Positions 7,824 to 16,953 of a stretch of DNA of 64,000 bases are shown piece after piece; position 1 is the stretch's first letter, and every line of letters begins with the position of its first letter. A model generated the notes under the pieces. That model was not told the origin of the DNA, did not search any database, and was given only the letters and a program-made list of their open reading frames with translations. Location of the stretch: assembly GCF_021044625.1 (NCBI RefSeq), contig NZ_CP087999.1, positions 265,001 to 329,000 on the forward strand, written 5' to 3'. Source of the stretch: Geomonas sp. RF6. GTDB taxonomy: Bacteria; Desulfobacterota; Desulfuromonadia; Geobacterales; Geobacteraceae. A program made the position numbers and the translations under genes.

Positions 7824-10072
7824 CCACTGACATACTGAAGAAAGAGGAAGGGGCTGCTGAGCAGCCGGAGAGAAAAGGGAACCTTCACGCCGTGGAGAAG
7901 CGCCAGATAACGATCGCGGTGGCAGGGAATCCGAACTGCGGCAAGTCGACCCTCATAAACGCCATCGCCGGGAGCCGCCTCCAGGTCGGGAACTGGGCAG
8001 GGGTAACGGTGGAGAAGAAGGAGGCGAGCTTCGAGTTCGCCGGGCGCAAGATTCGTCTCGTCGATCTCCCCGGCACTTACTCCCTGTCGCCGTACACCCA
8101 GGAAGAGATCATCGCTCGGGACTATCTGGTGAACGAGCGGCCGGACCTCATCGTCAACGTCGTCGATGCCACGAACCTCGAGCGTAACCTCTACCTGACC
8201 GTGCAGATCCTGGAGCTCGGGATCCCCGTGGTCATGGCGCTGAACATCTACGACGAGGCGGAGTCGAAGGGGTACCGCATCGACATCCGCGGCATCGAGG
8301 AGACGCTTGGTGTCACCGTCGTCCCCACCTCCGCCACCAAAAGAAGCGGCCTGGACGAACTCCTGAAGAGCGTCCTGGCAACCGCCGACGCACCGGCGCG
8401 CCGCACCCCCCGGGTGCTGAACTACGGTGAGGATGTGGAGAAGGCCGCAAAGCTCCTCGGCAATGTGCTGGCTGCCAATCACCCGGCGCTCCTGGAGAAG
8501 TACCCGCCCCGCTGGCTCCTACTGAAGCTCATGGAGGGGGACAGCCATGTGCAGCAGACGGTAAACCTCCCCTCCCTCGAGGTCATGGACGATGCGCTGC
8601 GCCACCTAAGGAGCGCGCACGGCGACGACATCGAGTCTCTCATGGCCGATGTCCGCTACTCCCTCGCCTCCGGGCTCACCCGCGAGGTGCTGCAAAAGCC
8701 GGAACTGCGCAAGGCCGAGCTCACCGAAAAGATCGACCGCGTGGTCCTCGACCGCTTCCTCGGCATACCCATCTTTTTTGCCGCCATGTGGCTCATGTTC
8801 AAGCTCACCTTCGACCTGTCGAAGCCGTTCGCCGACTTTGTGGCGGACACCATCTCCGGCCCCCTGGCCCGCTGGACTACCTCCCTTGCCGGCCTGATCC
8901 ACGCTCCCGACTGGACCGTATCGCTCCTGAACGACGGCGTCATCGCGGGAACCGGGAACGTGCTCGGCTTCGTCCCGATGATCTTCGCCATGATGTTCTT
9001 CATCACCTTCCTGGAGGGGAGCGGCTACATGGCCCGCGCCGCTTTCGTTATGGACAGGGCGATGCACTCCATCGGCCTGCACGGGAAGTCGTTCATCCCG
9101 ATGCTCCTCGGCTTCGGCTGCAACGTCCCGGCGATCTACGCGACGAGGACACTGGAAAACCCGCGCGACAAGGCGCTCACCGGCCTTCTCATCCCGCTCA
9201 TGTCGTGCGGTGCGAGGCTTCCGGTGTACGTGGTCTTCATCGGCGCCTTCTTCCCCCGGCACGGCGGCACCGTGCTCTGGTCCATGTACGTCATGGGGAT
9301 CGCCCTTGCCATCGTCATGGGCTTCATCTTCAAGAGGACCCTCTTCAAGGGAGAAGCTCCCATGTTCATCATGGAACTCCCCCCCTACCGGATGCCCTCC
9401 TTCCGGAGCCTGATGATCCACACCTGGGAGAAGGGAAAGCACTTCCTGATCAAAGCGGGCACCTACATCCTCGCGGTCTCCATCATCGTGTGGTTCCTCC
9501 TCAATCTCCCCTGGGGGGTGCAGAGCAAGAAGGATTCGTACTTGGGCCAGATCGGGCAGGTCAGCGCACCGATCCTCGCGCCCCTCGGCTTCGGCACCTG
9601 GGAAGCCTCCTCGTCCCTTCTGGCAGGACTGATCGCGAAGGAGATCGTTGTCGGCACCATGGGCGAGGTCTACCTGCAAAAAGGCGCCGAGGAGAAGAAA
9701 GAGGTACCGACCTTTACGGAAGACCTGAAGGAAATAGGGACGTCCCTTGTGGAGGCAGGTCATGACGCAGTCGCCAACGTCACCTCCACCTTCGGGATCA
9801 GTACCCTCTCGGCCGTGGAAGACGCCGAGCAGGCCGCAGAGCGTTATACGCTGAGAAACGAGCTCAAGAAGCACTTCGACCCGCTGTCGGCTTACGCCTT
9901 CATCACCTTTGTCCTCCTGTACATGCCGTGCGTCATCGCGTCGGTAGCGATGGTGCAGGAATTCGGCACCTGGAAATGGTACGGCATCGCTTTTGCCTAC
10001 CAGATGGTGCTGGCATGGGGGATGGCGCTGGTTATCTACCAGGGGGGGAAACTCCTCGGGCTGGGAGGTTGA
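7820..10072 (+). CDS. feoB: Ferrous iron transporter FeoB
   Basis: A 750-residue inner-membrane protein. The N-terminal G domain shows G1 GNPNCGKST (about 36-44), G3 DLPGTYSLS, G4-type NIYD and G5 SATK; a helical guanine-dissociation-inhibitor-like region follows to about residue 295. The membrane part carries the two Gate motifs with conserved Cys (GFGCNVPAIYATR and LLYMPCVIA). A soluble loop of about 75 residues (roughly 615-690) interrupts the last membrane segments. FeoB imports Fe(II) with nucleotide hydrolysis. It starts within the feoA stop and is followed after two bases by a Cys-rich small protein. Iron repression through the upstream Fur boxes is inferred. Confidence 0.97.
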   Translation: MTTDILKKEEGAAEQPERKGNLHAVEKRQITIAVAGNPNCGKSTLINAIAGSRLQVGNWAGVTVEKKEASFEFAGRKIRLVDLPGTYSLSPYTQEEIIARDYLVNERPDLIVNVVDATNLERNLYLTVQILELGIPVVMALNIYDEAESKGYRIDIRGIEETLGVTVVPTSATKRSGLDELLKSVLATADAPARRTPRVLNYGEDVEKAAKLLGNVLAANHPALLEKYPPRWLLLKLMEGDSHVQQTVNLPSLEVMDDALRHLRSAHGDDIESLMADVRYSLASGLTREVLQKPELRKAELTEKIDRVVLDRFLGIPIFFAAMWLMFKLTFDLSKPFADFVADTISGPLARWTTSLAGLIHAPDWTVSLLNDGVIAGTGNVLGFVPMIFAMMFFITFLEGSGYMARAAFVMDRAMHSIGLHGKSFIPMLLGFGCNVPAIYATRTLENPRDKALTGLLIPLMSCGARLPVYVVFIGAFFPRHGGTVLWSMYVMGIALAIVMGFIFKRTLFKGEAPMFIMELPPYRMPSFRSLMIHTWEKGKHFLIKAGTYILAVSIIVWFLLNLPWGVQSKKDSYLGQIGQVSAPILAPLGFGTWEASSSLLAGLIAKEIVVGTMGEVYLQKGAEEKKEVPTFTEDLKEIGTSLVEAGHDAVANVTSTFGISTLSAVEDAEQAAERYTLRNELKKHFDPLSAYAFITFVLLYMPCVIASVAMVQEFGTWKWYGIAFAYQMVLAWGMALVIYQGGKLLGLGG

Positions 10073-10074
10073 AA

Positions 10075-10206
10075 ATGGGAATCTCGGACATGATCATAGC
10101 CGCCGTCATCCTTTCAGGAGCCGGCTACCTTCTGTACCACTCACTCTGGAAAAAGAAGGGTCACTGCCCCGGCTCAGGGTGCTGCGGAGACTGCACGAAG
10201 AAGTAA
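10075..10206 (+). CDS. FeoB-associated Cys-rich membrane protein (43 aa)
   Basis: A 43-residue protein beginning two bases after the feoB stop, with ribosome site GGGAGG. Residues 3-24 form one transmembrane helix (DMIIAAVILSGAGYLLYHSL); the remaining basic tail carries four Cys (HCPGSGCCGDC, positions 31, 37, 38, 41). This is the pattern of the FeoB-associated Cys-rich family, which resembles the C-terminal tail of FeoB/FeoC in other bacteria. The tail should face the cytoplasm and could hand over or sense Fe(II). A terminator follows directly, closing the operon. Confidence 0.85.
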   Translation: MGISDMIIAAVILSGAGYLLYHSLWKKKGHCPGSGCCGDCTKK

Positions 10207-10213
10207 CTATAAG

Positions 10214-10242
10214 ACGCCCCCGACTGAACCGGGGGCGTTTTT
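10214..10242 (+). terminator. Intrinsic terminator after the feo operon
   Basis: ACGCCCCCG pairs with CGGGGGCGT around an ACTGAAC loop, followed by TTTTTC; it begins eight bases after the last feo-operon stop. Confidence 0.9.
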
Positions 10243-10300
10243 CTTTTGGCCACACGCGCCCCTCGTCCGGTCACCGGCGGGGAAAGCGGCTACTTTGAGA

Positions 10301-10328
10301 TAAAGAAAAGCCCCTCCCCTTCCGATAC
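10301..10328 (+). promoter_or_regulatory. FliA (sigma28)-like promoter
   Basis: TAAA (10301-10304) and TCCGATAC (10321-10328) are separated by 16 bases, close to the flagellar sigma consensus TAAAGTTT-N11-GCCGATAA. It lies 63 bases before the chemoreceptor start. The same layout occurs before the other two chemoreceptor genes in the window, which strengthens the call. Confidence 0.6.
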
Positions 10329-10391
10329 GAGTGGAGTCGCTTCGCGTGGTTGCGCGGCACAAGACTCAATTTCCAACGCTAAAGAGGAATC

Positions 10392-12503
10392 ATGTACCTT
10401 TCCATACGGAAAAAGATCTCCCTAGGGACGATCGTCGTCACAGCCCTCGTCGTTGCCGTCGGAGCGTGCGGGCTATGGGTGCAGGGACGGATGAACGGCA
10501 GGATCGCCAACCTGGAGACGCAGGCGGAAAAGCTCATTTTGCTTTCGGAGCTAAACCTCCAGGTGGAACGCTCCCTCATGCCGGCAAATGACTATCTCAT
10601 CACGGGGAAGCCGAAGTTCCGCGATGACTTTTCAGTACTCAGCGCATCGGTGGAAAAGAAGATCGACGACTTGAAGGGGAAACCGTTCCTGACGCAGCAG
10701 GAGTCCAAGGACCTGGAGGATGTCCGCGGGCACTTCACCAACATCAAGCGCCTGAGCGAAGAGATCCTGCACAGAGATCACAGGGACGCCTCTTCCGCAG
10801 CGACCATGGAGGTCATGGATTATAAATACGGCGCACCGCTCAGCGCTGAGGTGGAGGGGATGAACCGCGCGATCCGTCTCTCCTTTGAGGAGGCGCGGCG
10901 GGAGGCTGCGCGTTTGAGCCTCATCGGCAGAAGCGCAACGATCGGCGCCATCGTGGTGGTAATAGCAATACTTTGCAGCGCCGGAATATCGCTGCGCAGG
11001 TCCGTCACCCGCTCCTTCGACACCGTCGCAGGGATGCTGAAGGAGATCGCGGACGGAAAAGGTGATCTTACCAGGAGGATCGAGGTCGATTCGCAGGACG
11101 AGATAGGGGATCTGGCGCAGGGCTTCAACAGATTCATGGACCAGTTGCAGGAGACGGTGCGGGAGGTTACCTCCGCTGCCGGAGGGATCCTCTCCTCAGC
11201 GGACAGGGTGCAGGACTCATCCCACAGCGTCCATACCGCGGCCCAGGCCCAGTCCGCCGCCATCGAGTACACCCGGTCCTCCACGGAGCAGCTCGACGCG
11301 TCGATCCGGGCCATCGCCGAGGATACCGGAAAGTTGCAGCACACACTCTCCATCGCCTCCTCATCGTCCCGGGAGATCTCCTCCGCCCTCGATGGGGTGA
11401 GGGATCTCACCGAAAAGCTCGACAGCTCCGCCGACAGCACGCTTGCCGCCATCAACCAGATCGCCTTCTCTTTCACCGCGGTCGCTTCGAACGTGGAAGC
11501 GCTCTCCGTGAAGGCGGACGAGGTGGCAGCCTCTACTCTGGAGATAAACGCCGTGGCGAAGGAGATAAACGCCTCCTCCCAGGAGCAGGCGAAGATGGCG
11601 CGGACCGTCAAGGATCACGCTGCGCTTCACGGGCTCTCCGCGGTGAACAAGACGAAGGAGCGCATGGAGAAGATCCAGGGGGAGGTAACCGAGACCGCGG
11701 AGGTTATGGGGCGGCTCGGCACCATGTCACGGGAGATCAACAGGATCGTCAACATCATAAGGGACGTGGCGGAAAAGACGAAGCTCCTCGCTCTGAACGC
11801 GAGCATCCTCGCCGCGCAGGCCGGGGTTCACGGCAAGGGATTCGCGGTCGTCGCCGAAGAGATAAAGGATCTTGCGCTGCAGACGGCGAATTCCACCCAA
11901 GAGATCACCCATATGGTGAAACAGGTGCAGGAGGAGACTCTTGCGGCCGTAGACGCGGCGAAGAGGAGCTCGGTCGTGGTCGGCGAGGGGATGCACCTCA
12001 CGCTGGAGGCGGAGGCGGCGCTGAATGAAATCATATCGAAGGCGGAGATGTCGCTGGAGCAGTCGGTGAAGATGGCACGCTCCGCCGCTGAGCAGACGAC
12101 AGGAATAGGGGTGGTATCGGAATCACTCCAGAAGATGAATTTCATGGTCGCGCAGATCAATCGCTCCGCCGCGGAGCAGAAGGAATCGACGGGGATAATT
12201 CTTCGCTCCACCGAGGACATGCGCAATCACACCCACTCCGTACGCGAAAAGATCGTCGCGCAGTCCAACGAGACGCAGCGCATAGCCGCCCTCATCGAGG
12301 ACATCTTCCAACTCGCCCACGTCATCGCGCAGAACACCTCCGGGCAGCAGAAGGCATCGGAAATCATCGTGACGGCAATAAATATCCTGAATCAGAAGGC
12401 GGAGGAGCAGTCCTCCCTCGCCGGCGACCTCGACAATATCGTCAGGGTCATCAACGAGGAAGCAAACAACCTGCACAGCAAGGTGGGAGTGTTCCAGATC
12501 TAG
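10392..12503 (+). CDS. Methyl-accepting chemotaxis protein with variant signalling tip
   Basis: A 703-residue chemoreceptor. Transmembrane helices are at about 9-29 and 183-203, enclosing a periplasmic four-helix-type sensor (30-182) with no ligand motif I can name. HAMP follows at about 205-260 ([21 protein letters not shown] at its end), then a long coiled-coil signalling domain. The hairpin tip reads [23 protein letters not shown] where typical receptors have [23 protein letters not shown], so conserved Arg and Glu residues of the CheA/CheW contact are changed. Similar ILAAQAG tips occur in other Deltaproteobacteria and may mark a separate chemosensory cluster. Ribosome site AAAGAGGAA precedes the start. 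A FliA-like promoter and a terminator make it a single-gene unit. Confidence 0.93.
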   Translation: MYLSIRKKISLGTIVVTALVVAVGACGLWVQGRMNGRIANLETQAEKLILLSELNLQVERSLMPANDYLITGKPKFRDDFSVLSASVEKKIDDLKGKPFLTQQESKDLEDVRGHFTNIKRLSEEILHRDHRDASSAATMEVMDYKYGAPLSAEVEGMNRAIRLSFEEARREAARLSLIGRSATIGAIVVVIAILCSAGISLRRSVTRSFDTVAGMLKEIADGKGDLTRRIEVDSQDEIGDLAQGFNRFMDQLQETVREVTSAAGGILSSADRVQDSSHSVHTAAQAQSAAIEYTRSSTEQLDASIRAIAEDTGKLQHTLSIASSSSREISSALDGVRDLTEKLDSSADSTLAAINQIAFSFTAVASNVEALSVKADEVAASTLEINAVAKEINASSQEQAKMARTVKDHAALHGLSAVNKTKERMEKIQGEVTETAEVMGRLGTMSREINRIVNIIRDVAEKTKLLALNASILAAQAGVHGKGFAVVAEEIKDLALQTANSTQEITHMVKQVQEETLAAVDAAKRSSVVVGEGMHLTLEAEAALNEIISKAEMSLEQSVKMARSAAEQTTGIGVVSESLQKMNFMVAQINRSAAEQKESTGIILRSTEDMRNHTHSVREKIVAQSNETQRIAALIEDIFQLAHVIAQNTSGQQKASEIIVTAINILNQKAEEQSSLAGDLDNIVRVINEEANNLHSKVGVFQI

Positions 12504-12504
12504 C

Positions 12505-12531
12505 GAAAGGCCCCGCACAACGCGGGGCTTT
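12505..12531 (+). terminator. Intrinsic terminator after chemoreceptor gene
   Basis: GCCCCGC and GCGGGGC pair around an ACAAC loop, flanked by AAAG and CTTT, starting directly after the stop codon. The T run is short (three), so strength is moderate. Confidence 0.65.
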
Positions 12532-12612
12532 GGGTTGGTTCGTTAACGGCGGATCTTTCTGCTACGTCCCTTCCCCTTCAGGGGAAAGGACAGGATGGGG
12601 ACGGGAAAAGTG

Positions 12613-13335
12613 TCAATTCGGCGCGGCAGAATGGTGGGCTGCACGCTGCAGCCACGACACCCCCTTCAGGCATTCGCGGGGATCGCAGCCGGAGTCGAGC
12701 AGGAGTGAAATCTTGCATCGGCAGAGCCGATGCCGCGCCGCAAGCTTCAGGCTCTCTTTCGGGTCGCCAAAGATCTTCCACGGTCCCTGGCAGGTGAAGG
12801 CGAGTCCGGGCCAGCCAATGAACCCCACCACGTCCTTCAACGGATACCCCAGAAAGACCCCGATCTCGTGCGGGAAGGTCGTCCCCTGCACCCTCGTCTG
12901 CAGTTCGTCCAGGATTCTTTCCAACTCCCCCGTCTCGCTGTACCCTGCGCGTGAAAGGATGACCTTCACGCTGTTGCGCGACAGGAGCTCATGCAGTGCG
13001 TCGTGACGGTAAAGGAGAAGGAGGATCGAGCTGCCCCGGTCGGCGAGTACCCGAACCGAGAGCCCCGTCCCGCGCACCATGGTCTCACCATGCTCTTTCC
13101 ACAGCCTGTAGAGGTTCTTGCCGCACAAGCGGGGCCGGTTGGAAAGGTTCAGAAGGTTCGCGGGCTTCGCCCGTTGCAGGACCTCCGCGCATTCCAGCGC
13201 CAGGAAAGAAGCAAGGCAGTCGGTATCCTCCGGAAAGCGCTCCGCATACTCCTGCCACCCTCGCCCACGCGGCAGATGACGTGTTCCTGCAAAGTCGTTA
13301 ACCTTCGTTGCGCTACTCCACTCGATGCTTTCCAT
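12613..13335 (-). CDS. DUF3793 family protein
   Basis: A 240-residue cytoplasmic protein; AGAGGAGGT lies seven bases before the ATG. Features that point to DUF3793 are LLLLYRHDALHELLSR (about 104-119), FPHEIGVFLGYPLKDVVGFI (154-173) and the C-terminal GPWKIFGDPKES...RCK segment. The family has no established function; it occurs in anaerobes and is often near metal or molybdenum metabolism genes in my recollection, but nothing here confirms that. There is no signal peptide or membrane helix. It stands alone, convergent with the upstream chemoreceptor gene. Confidence 0.75.
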   Translation of the reverse strand: MESIEWSSATKVNDFAGTRHLPRGRGWQEYAERFPEDTDCLASFLALECAEVLQRAKPANLLNLSNRPRLCGKNLYRLWKEHGETMVRGTGLSVRVLADRGSSILLLLYRHDALHELLSRNSVKVILSRAGYSETGELERILDELQTRVQGTTFPHEIGVFLGYPLKDVVGFIGWPGLAFTCQGPWKIFGDPKESLKLAARHRLCRCKISLLLDSGCDPRECLKGVSWLQRAAHHSAAPN

Positions 13336-13776
13336 GCCACGACCTCCTCTAATGAAACCGCGCGCTCTAACGGAGCGCCCGGCAAGACAACAGGCGGCAG
13401 GAATGACATCTGTTTAGATAAAAGTATACCATTCGGAGCCAAACCCGCTTCCAGCCGCCATCGCCACCGTTCCCGGCACAGCATCGTCCACGTGTCATGA
13501 GCCGCGCCGATGGCGATAATGAAAGTTGTTTTCGTTTGTACCGTAAAAGGAAGACGCCGTCAAGAGATAATGAATAACTGTGAAGGGGGAAGTGGGACGG
13601 TCGGGGAGTGCCAAACGGAACGGAAGGACAATGTCGATGTAGGCCGGAATAAGCGCAGCGTTTCCGGCAGGAACTGTGGAAATCGACGGCCCAGCCTCAA
13701 CCCGGCCGCACGGGAGACGTGCAGATTTTAAGGCAGACGGTACTGTTTCAACTTCCCGCCGGAGACGAGGCTTCTC
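13336..13776. other. Intergenic region with one REP element
   Basis: A 441-base gap between the DUF3793 start and the 3' end of the Toprim-exonuclease gene. A TATACT on the minus strand (13423-13428) could be the -10 of the DUF3793 gene, without a clear -35. The only identifiable element is a REP-type sequence at 13639-13668 (GTAGGCCGGAATAAGCGC...TTTCCGGC), related to the arrays at 18238 and 33906. Short open frames here have no ribosome site or recognisable content. Confidence 0.5.
13639..13668. repeat. Isolated REP element (half-unit)
   Basis: A GTAGGCCGGAATAAG start and TTTCCGGC end, imperfectly palindromic, match the half-units of the two REP arrays in this window. It is a single copy in an intergenic gap. 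Confidence 0.7.
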
Positions 13777-14979
13777 TCACCCCGTCCCTCTGATTTCCGC
13801 CATCATGTTGCAAAATATCTCACCCTGCTCGAGAGCGTCGTCCAGCGCCTGGTGGGTGTGGCGCAACTCGGGGACCCAGCGCTTCGGAAAGTTTCCTTTT
13901 GTGCTCTTGCGGTACTCCTTCTTGAGGAGAACCATCGCCATCGTCTTGATGTCCAGAGCCGAGAAGCTGAAGGGACTCTCCCCCACAAAGCGCATCAGGT
14001 ACCAGTAGACGAACATGAAATCGAAGGCAGCCGGGTACCCCACAAAGACCGGCTTCCCCGGCAGTTTCTCCAGCCACCGCACGAAATGCGCCATCACCTC
14101 CCCCGGCGGGCGTCTGTCCTGGTGGCACGCCAGCCACGCCTCCGGATGCTCCTCCCACCAGGCCATGGTGGCGGGGTGACCGCTGGCGCCCGGGAGCGGC
14201 TCCAGGTTGGCAGAGAAGGTCCCCAGCAGGGTGCGGTCCCGCAGGTAGGCCGCACACCCGAAACTGAGCATCGAATGCGGCCCCGGAATCGGACCGTCGA
14301 CCTCGACGTCGGTGCTTACATAGACTTCGGTCATTCCCTCACCTCCCCGCCCCTTCCCTCCGACCCATTGTGCGACCCGCTCGCGCCCCAGCTTTACCAG
14401 GGCGGAGTTCCAGTCCTGGCAGCGAGTCGGCGGGCGCAGGCGGCGCGACTGCGACTTGTGAAGACGCGTCTGGAAAAAGGAGGCGCTGGCATCTCCCGCC
14501 CTCCCGGCATCAAAAGCGATCCACACCTCGCGCCCTGCGCACGCTTCAGGGAGCCACGGCGCCCATCGCCCTACGGTGGCGACGGATGGATAGCCGCACA
14601 CCGCCAGCGACAGCGCATCGAAAAGCCCCTCCACCAGTATGATACGGTCGCGCCGCCACCCGCCGATGCAGAAGGCTCCTCCGGCTCCCCCGAACGTGCA
14701 CATCTTCTCCTGCCTCGAGCTGGCATGGAGATAGCGACCGTGCAGAGCCAGCATCGTCCCGTCGCAATCGCAAAGAAGGGAAACGACAGCCGGCCGTCCC
14801 GCAAGATCCGGATCGAAGAGCACCCCGGCGGAGCTGGCTACCGAAGCCGGGACCCCTCTCCCCTCGACATAGCGCTCCCCATCCGTCCCCTGAAGGTGGA
14901 GACAGCGGCGCAGCCGGTCAGCTGGAGTCTCACCCGTCTTCATTAGGACCGGCGGGTCGGAAAATACCTTCAGTCTCAC
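13777..14979 (-). CDS. Toprim (primase-like) domain fused to DEDDh 3'-5' exonuclease
   Basis: A 400-codon frame starting at GTG 14979 behind AAGGAG. Residues 1-205 look like the Toprim part of phage/plasmid primases without zinc finger: [16 protein letters not shown] (38-52), the Toprim Glu in [10 protein letters not shown] (Glu117) and the acidic motif AFDAGRAGD (Asp157), where the expected second Asp is Gly159. Residues 216-400 form a DEDDh exonuclease (Asp224, Glu226, Asp320, His376, Asp381). Between them, residues 206-215 ([10 protein letters not shown]) are Gly-rich and encoded by a perfect Shine-Dalgarno (GGAGGTGA) followed by ATG 14334. So the exonuclease can probably also be made alone (185 residues). 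Function in DNA or RNA processing is inferred; no helicase or phage genes are adjacent. Confidence 0.75.
   Translation of the reverse strand: MRLKVFSDPPVLMKTGETPADRLRRCLHLQGTDGERYVEGRGVPASVASSAGVLFDPDLAGRPAVVSLLCDCDGTMLALHGRYLHASSRQEKMCTFGGAGGAFCIGGWRRDRIILVEGLFDALSLAVCGYPSVATVGRWAPWLPEACAGREVWIAFDAGRAGDASASFFQTRLHKSQSRRLRPPTRCQDWNSALVKLGRERVAQWVGGKGRGGEGMTEVYVSTDVEVDGPIPGPHSMLSFGCAAYLRDRTLLGTFSANLEPLPGASGHPATMAWWEEHPEAWLACHQDRRPPGEVMAHFVRWLEKLPGKPVFVGYPAAFDFMFVYWYLMRFVGESPFSFSALDIKTMAMVLLKKEYRKSTKGNFPKRWVPELRHTHQALDDALEQGEIFCNMMAEIRGTG
14335..14346 (-). promoter_or_regulatory. Internal ribosome binding site for the exonuclease half
   Basis: On the minus strand GGAGGTGA, complementary to the 16S 3' end, lies seven bases (counted from GGAGG) before ATG 14334, inside the longer Toprim-exonuclease frame. 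It suggests two products from one frame. Confidence 0.65.
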
Positions 14980-15068
14980 ATCTTCTCTCCTTTCGCGCAG
15001 TTAAGGCAGCGACACCTTGTGTATAAAACCCTTCCCCCCCCATTAGACAATTAAAATTTTACCCGAAC

Positions 15069-15096
15069 TAAAGGTGCGCGTAACACTCCCCGATAG
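15069..15096 (+). promoter_or_regulatory. FliA (sigma28)-like promoter
   Basis: TAAA (15069-15072) and CCCGATAG (15089-15096) with a 16-base spacer, 58 bases before the chemoreceptor start. Same spacing as the promoters at 10301 and 60881. Confidence 0.6.
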
Positions 15097-15154
15097 AGGG
15101 AGATGAAGCGTGTCGAGCGTGCCATCCCCAAACACCCGTAGAAGGAGAATCCAA

Positions 15155-16861
15155 ATGCAATGGTTCCACGACCTGAAGGTGGGCACAAAGCTCATCACGG
15201 CTTTCTTGCTGGTGGCACTCTTTTCAATCGTAATAGGGTACATCTCTATCACCAGGCTGCAGATGCTGAGGGAAACGGGCACCGCGATGTACGAGCTCAA
15301 CACCGTGCCCCTTTCCCACCTCATAGACGTCTCCACCAAATTCCAGCGCCAGAGGGTGGCGCTCAGGGGGATCATTCTCGCGAAGACACCGGAGGAGCGT
15401 AACAAGCAGGTTGCGGATCTGAAGGAACTGGATGCGAAGGTCTCCGAGGGGCTCAAAAAGGTGGAGCAGGGCTCGAAAGCCGCAGAGATAAAGACCCAGA
15501 TAGCCGCCACTGAAGCGGCGCTCGACCGGTTCGACACCATCTGCACAAGGGTCGCGGAACTATCCCTCGCGGGGAAGCAGGAGGAAGCCCTCGCCTTCAT
15601 GAAGCAGCCGACGAGCGCACAGGCAGTCCAGAATGTGGATGACGACATCCAGAAACTGGCGGACATGAAGACCTCCGACGCGAAGCGGAAAAATGAGGGT
15701 GACGCCGCCACAGCGCAGACGGCGATGCGCCTCACCTTCATCTTCGTCACCGTCGGCGTTTTCCTGGCCCTCGCCCTTGCCCTCTACCTCGCAAAGGCGA
15801 TCAGCGTGCCGCTGCGAAAAGGTGTGGAGTTCTCCGAGGCGATTTCCGAGGGTGACCTCACCGGTCAGCTGGAGCTATGCAGGAAGGACGAAGTCGGGCA
15901 GCTGGCGGAGGCGATGAATACGATGGTGCGCAGGCTGAAGGAGATCGTCTCGGACGTATCGACTGCGGCCGAAAACGTCGCCGCCGGGAGCGAGGAGCTC
16001 TCCTCCAGCGCGGACACCTTGTCGCAGGGGGCCACCGAGCAGGCAGCCGCAGCAGAGGAGGCATCCTCTTCGATGGAGCAGATGTCCTCCAACATCCGCC
16101 AGAATGCCGACAACGCGATCCAGACGGAGAAGATCTCCGTCAAGTCCGCGACAGACGCACATGAGGGGGGCGAGGCGGTCGCGCAAACGGTCCAGGCGAT
16201 GAAGGAGATCGCCACGAAGATAACCATCATCGAGGAGATCGCGCGACAGACGAACCTCCTCGCGCTGAATGCAGCGATCGAGGCGGCCCGTGCCGGAGAG
16301 CACGGCAAGGGATTCGCCGTGGTGGCGAGCGAGGTGCGGAAACTCGCTGAGAGGAGCCAGCACGCGGCCGCCGAGATCTCCGAGCTCTCCGTCACCAGCG
16401 TTGAAGTCGCCGAGCGCGCCGGGACGATGCTGGACCGGATGGTCCCGGACATAAAGAAGACAGCGGATCTGGTACAGGAAATCGCCGCCGCCTGCCGGGA
16501 GCAGGATGCCGGTGCTTCCCAGATCAACAAGGCGATGATCCAGCTGGACGTCGTAATCCAGCAAAATGCTTCCGCAGCGGAAGAAGTCTCCTCCACCGCA
16601 GAGGAGTTGGCGAGCCAGGCGGAGCAGCTGCAGTCGGCCGTAAGCTTCTTCAAGCTGGACAACTCCATCAGCGCAAGGCGCGCACGTCCCGCGGCTCCCC
16701 CTGCCAGGGGGAAAAGAGGGTATGGCGAAAAGCACCAGCGCCAGGCAAAGGCGCATAGGGAACCGCAGACGGCATGCTTCAACGGAAAGGGCGCGCACCC
16801 CGGCGTCAGTCTCGATCTGGGGGACGGTGTCGCTATAGATTCCGAGTTCGAGAGCTTCTAG
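15155..16861 (+). CDS. Methyl-accepting chemotaxis protein (4HB sensor) with C-terminal pentapeptide
   Basis: A 568-residue chemoreceptor. The ATG at 15155 is chosen because GAAGGAGA lies just upstream; an in-frame ATG at 15110 has no such site. Transmembrane helices are near 12-32 and 189-209, with a four-helix-bundle (4HB_MCP-type) periplasmic sensor between them. HAMP is at about 210-262, then the signalling domain with a canonical tip ([20 protein letters not shown]). After the coiled coil (to about 505) comes a 60-residue basic, low-complexity tail ending in EFESF, which fits the aromatic-x-x-aromatic pentapeptide used to tether CheR/CheB. Ligand unknown. A FliA-like promoter precedes and a terminator follows. 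Confidence 0.93.
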   Translation: MQWFHDLKVGTKLITAFLLVALFSIVIGYISITRLQMLRETGTAMYELNTVPLSHLIDVSTKFQRQRVALRGIILAKTPEERNKQVADLKELDAKVSEGLKKVEQGSKAAEIKTQIAATEAALDRFDTICTRVAELSLAGKQEEALAFMKQPTSAQAVQNVDDDIQKLADMKTSDAKRKNEGDAATAQTAMRLTFIFVTVGVFLALALALYLAKAISVPLRKGVEFSEAISEGDLTGQLELCRKDEVGQLAEAMNTMVRRLKEIVSDVSTAAENVAAGSEELSSSADTLSQGATEQAAAAEEASSSMEQMSSNIRQNADNAIQTEKISVKSATDAHEGGEAVAQTVQAMKEIATKITIIEEIARQTNLLALNAAIEAARAGEHGKGFAVVASEVRKLAERSQHAAAEISELSVTSVEVAERAGTMLDRMVPDIKKTADLVQEIAAACREQDAGASQINKAMIQLDVVIQQNASAAEEVSSTAEELASQAEQLQSAVSFFKLDNSISARRARPAAPPARGKRGYGEKHQRQAKAHREPQTACFNGKGAHPGVSLDLGDGVAIDSEFESF

Positions 16862-16889
16862 AACGACGGTCGGTAGTGCAGAAATGAAA

Positions 16890-16922
16890 AAGGGGAGGCT
16901 TCTTGCGCGCAAGCCTCCCCTT
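16890..16922 (+). terminator. Intrinsic terminator after chemoreceptor gene
   Basis: A perfect 12-base-pair stem (AAGGGGAGGCTT / AAGCCTCCCCTT) with a nine-base loop; GCCGTTTT follows. It also lies 31 bases before the EndoQ start, so that gene needs its own promoter or read-through. Confidence 0.85.
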
Positions 16923-16953
16923 GCCGTTTTCGCACCGCGCGTGCTACCTTCCG

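Noticed and set aside
8606-9874. A 422-codon minus-strand frame
   Set aside because: Antisense to feoB; charged, low-complexity translation typical of shadow frames in GC-rich DNA.
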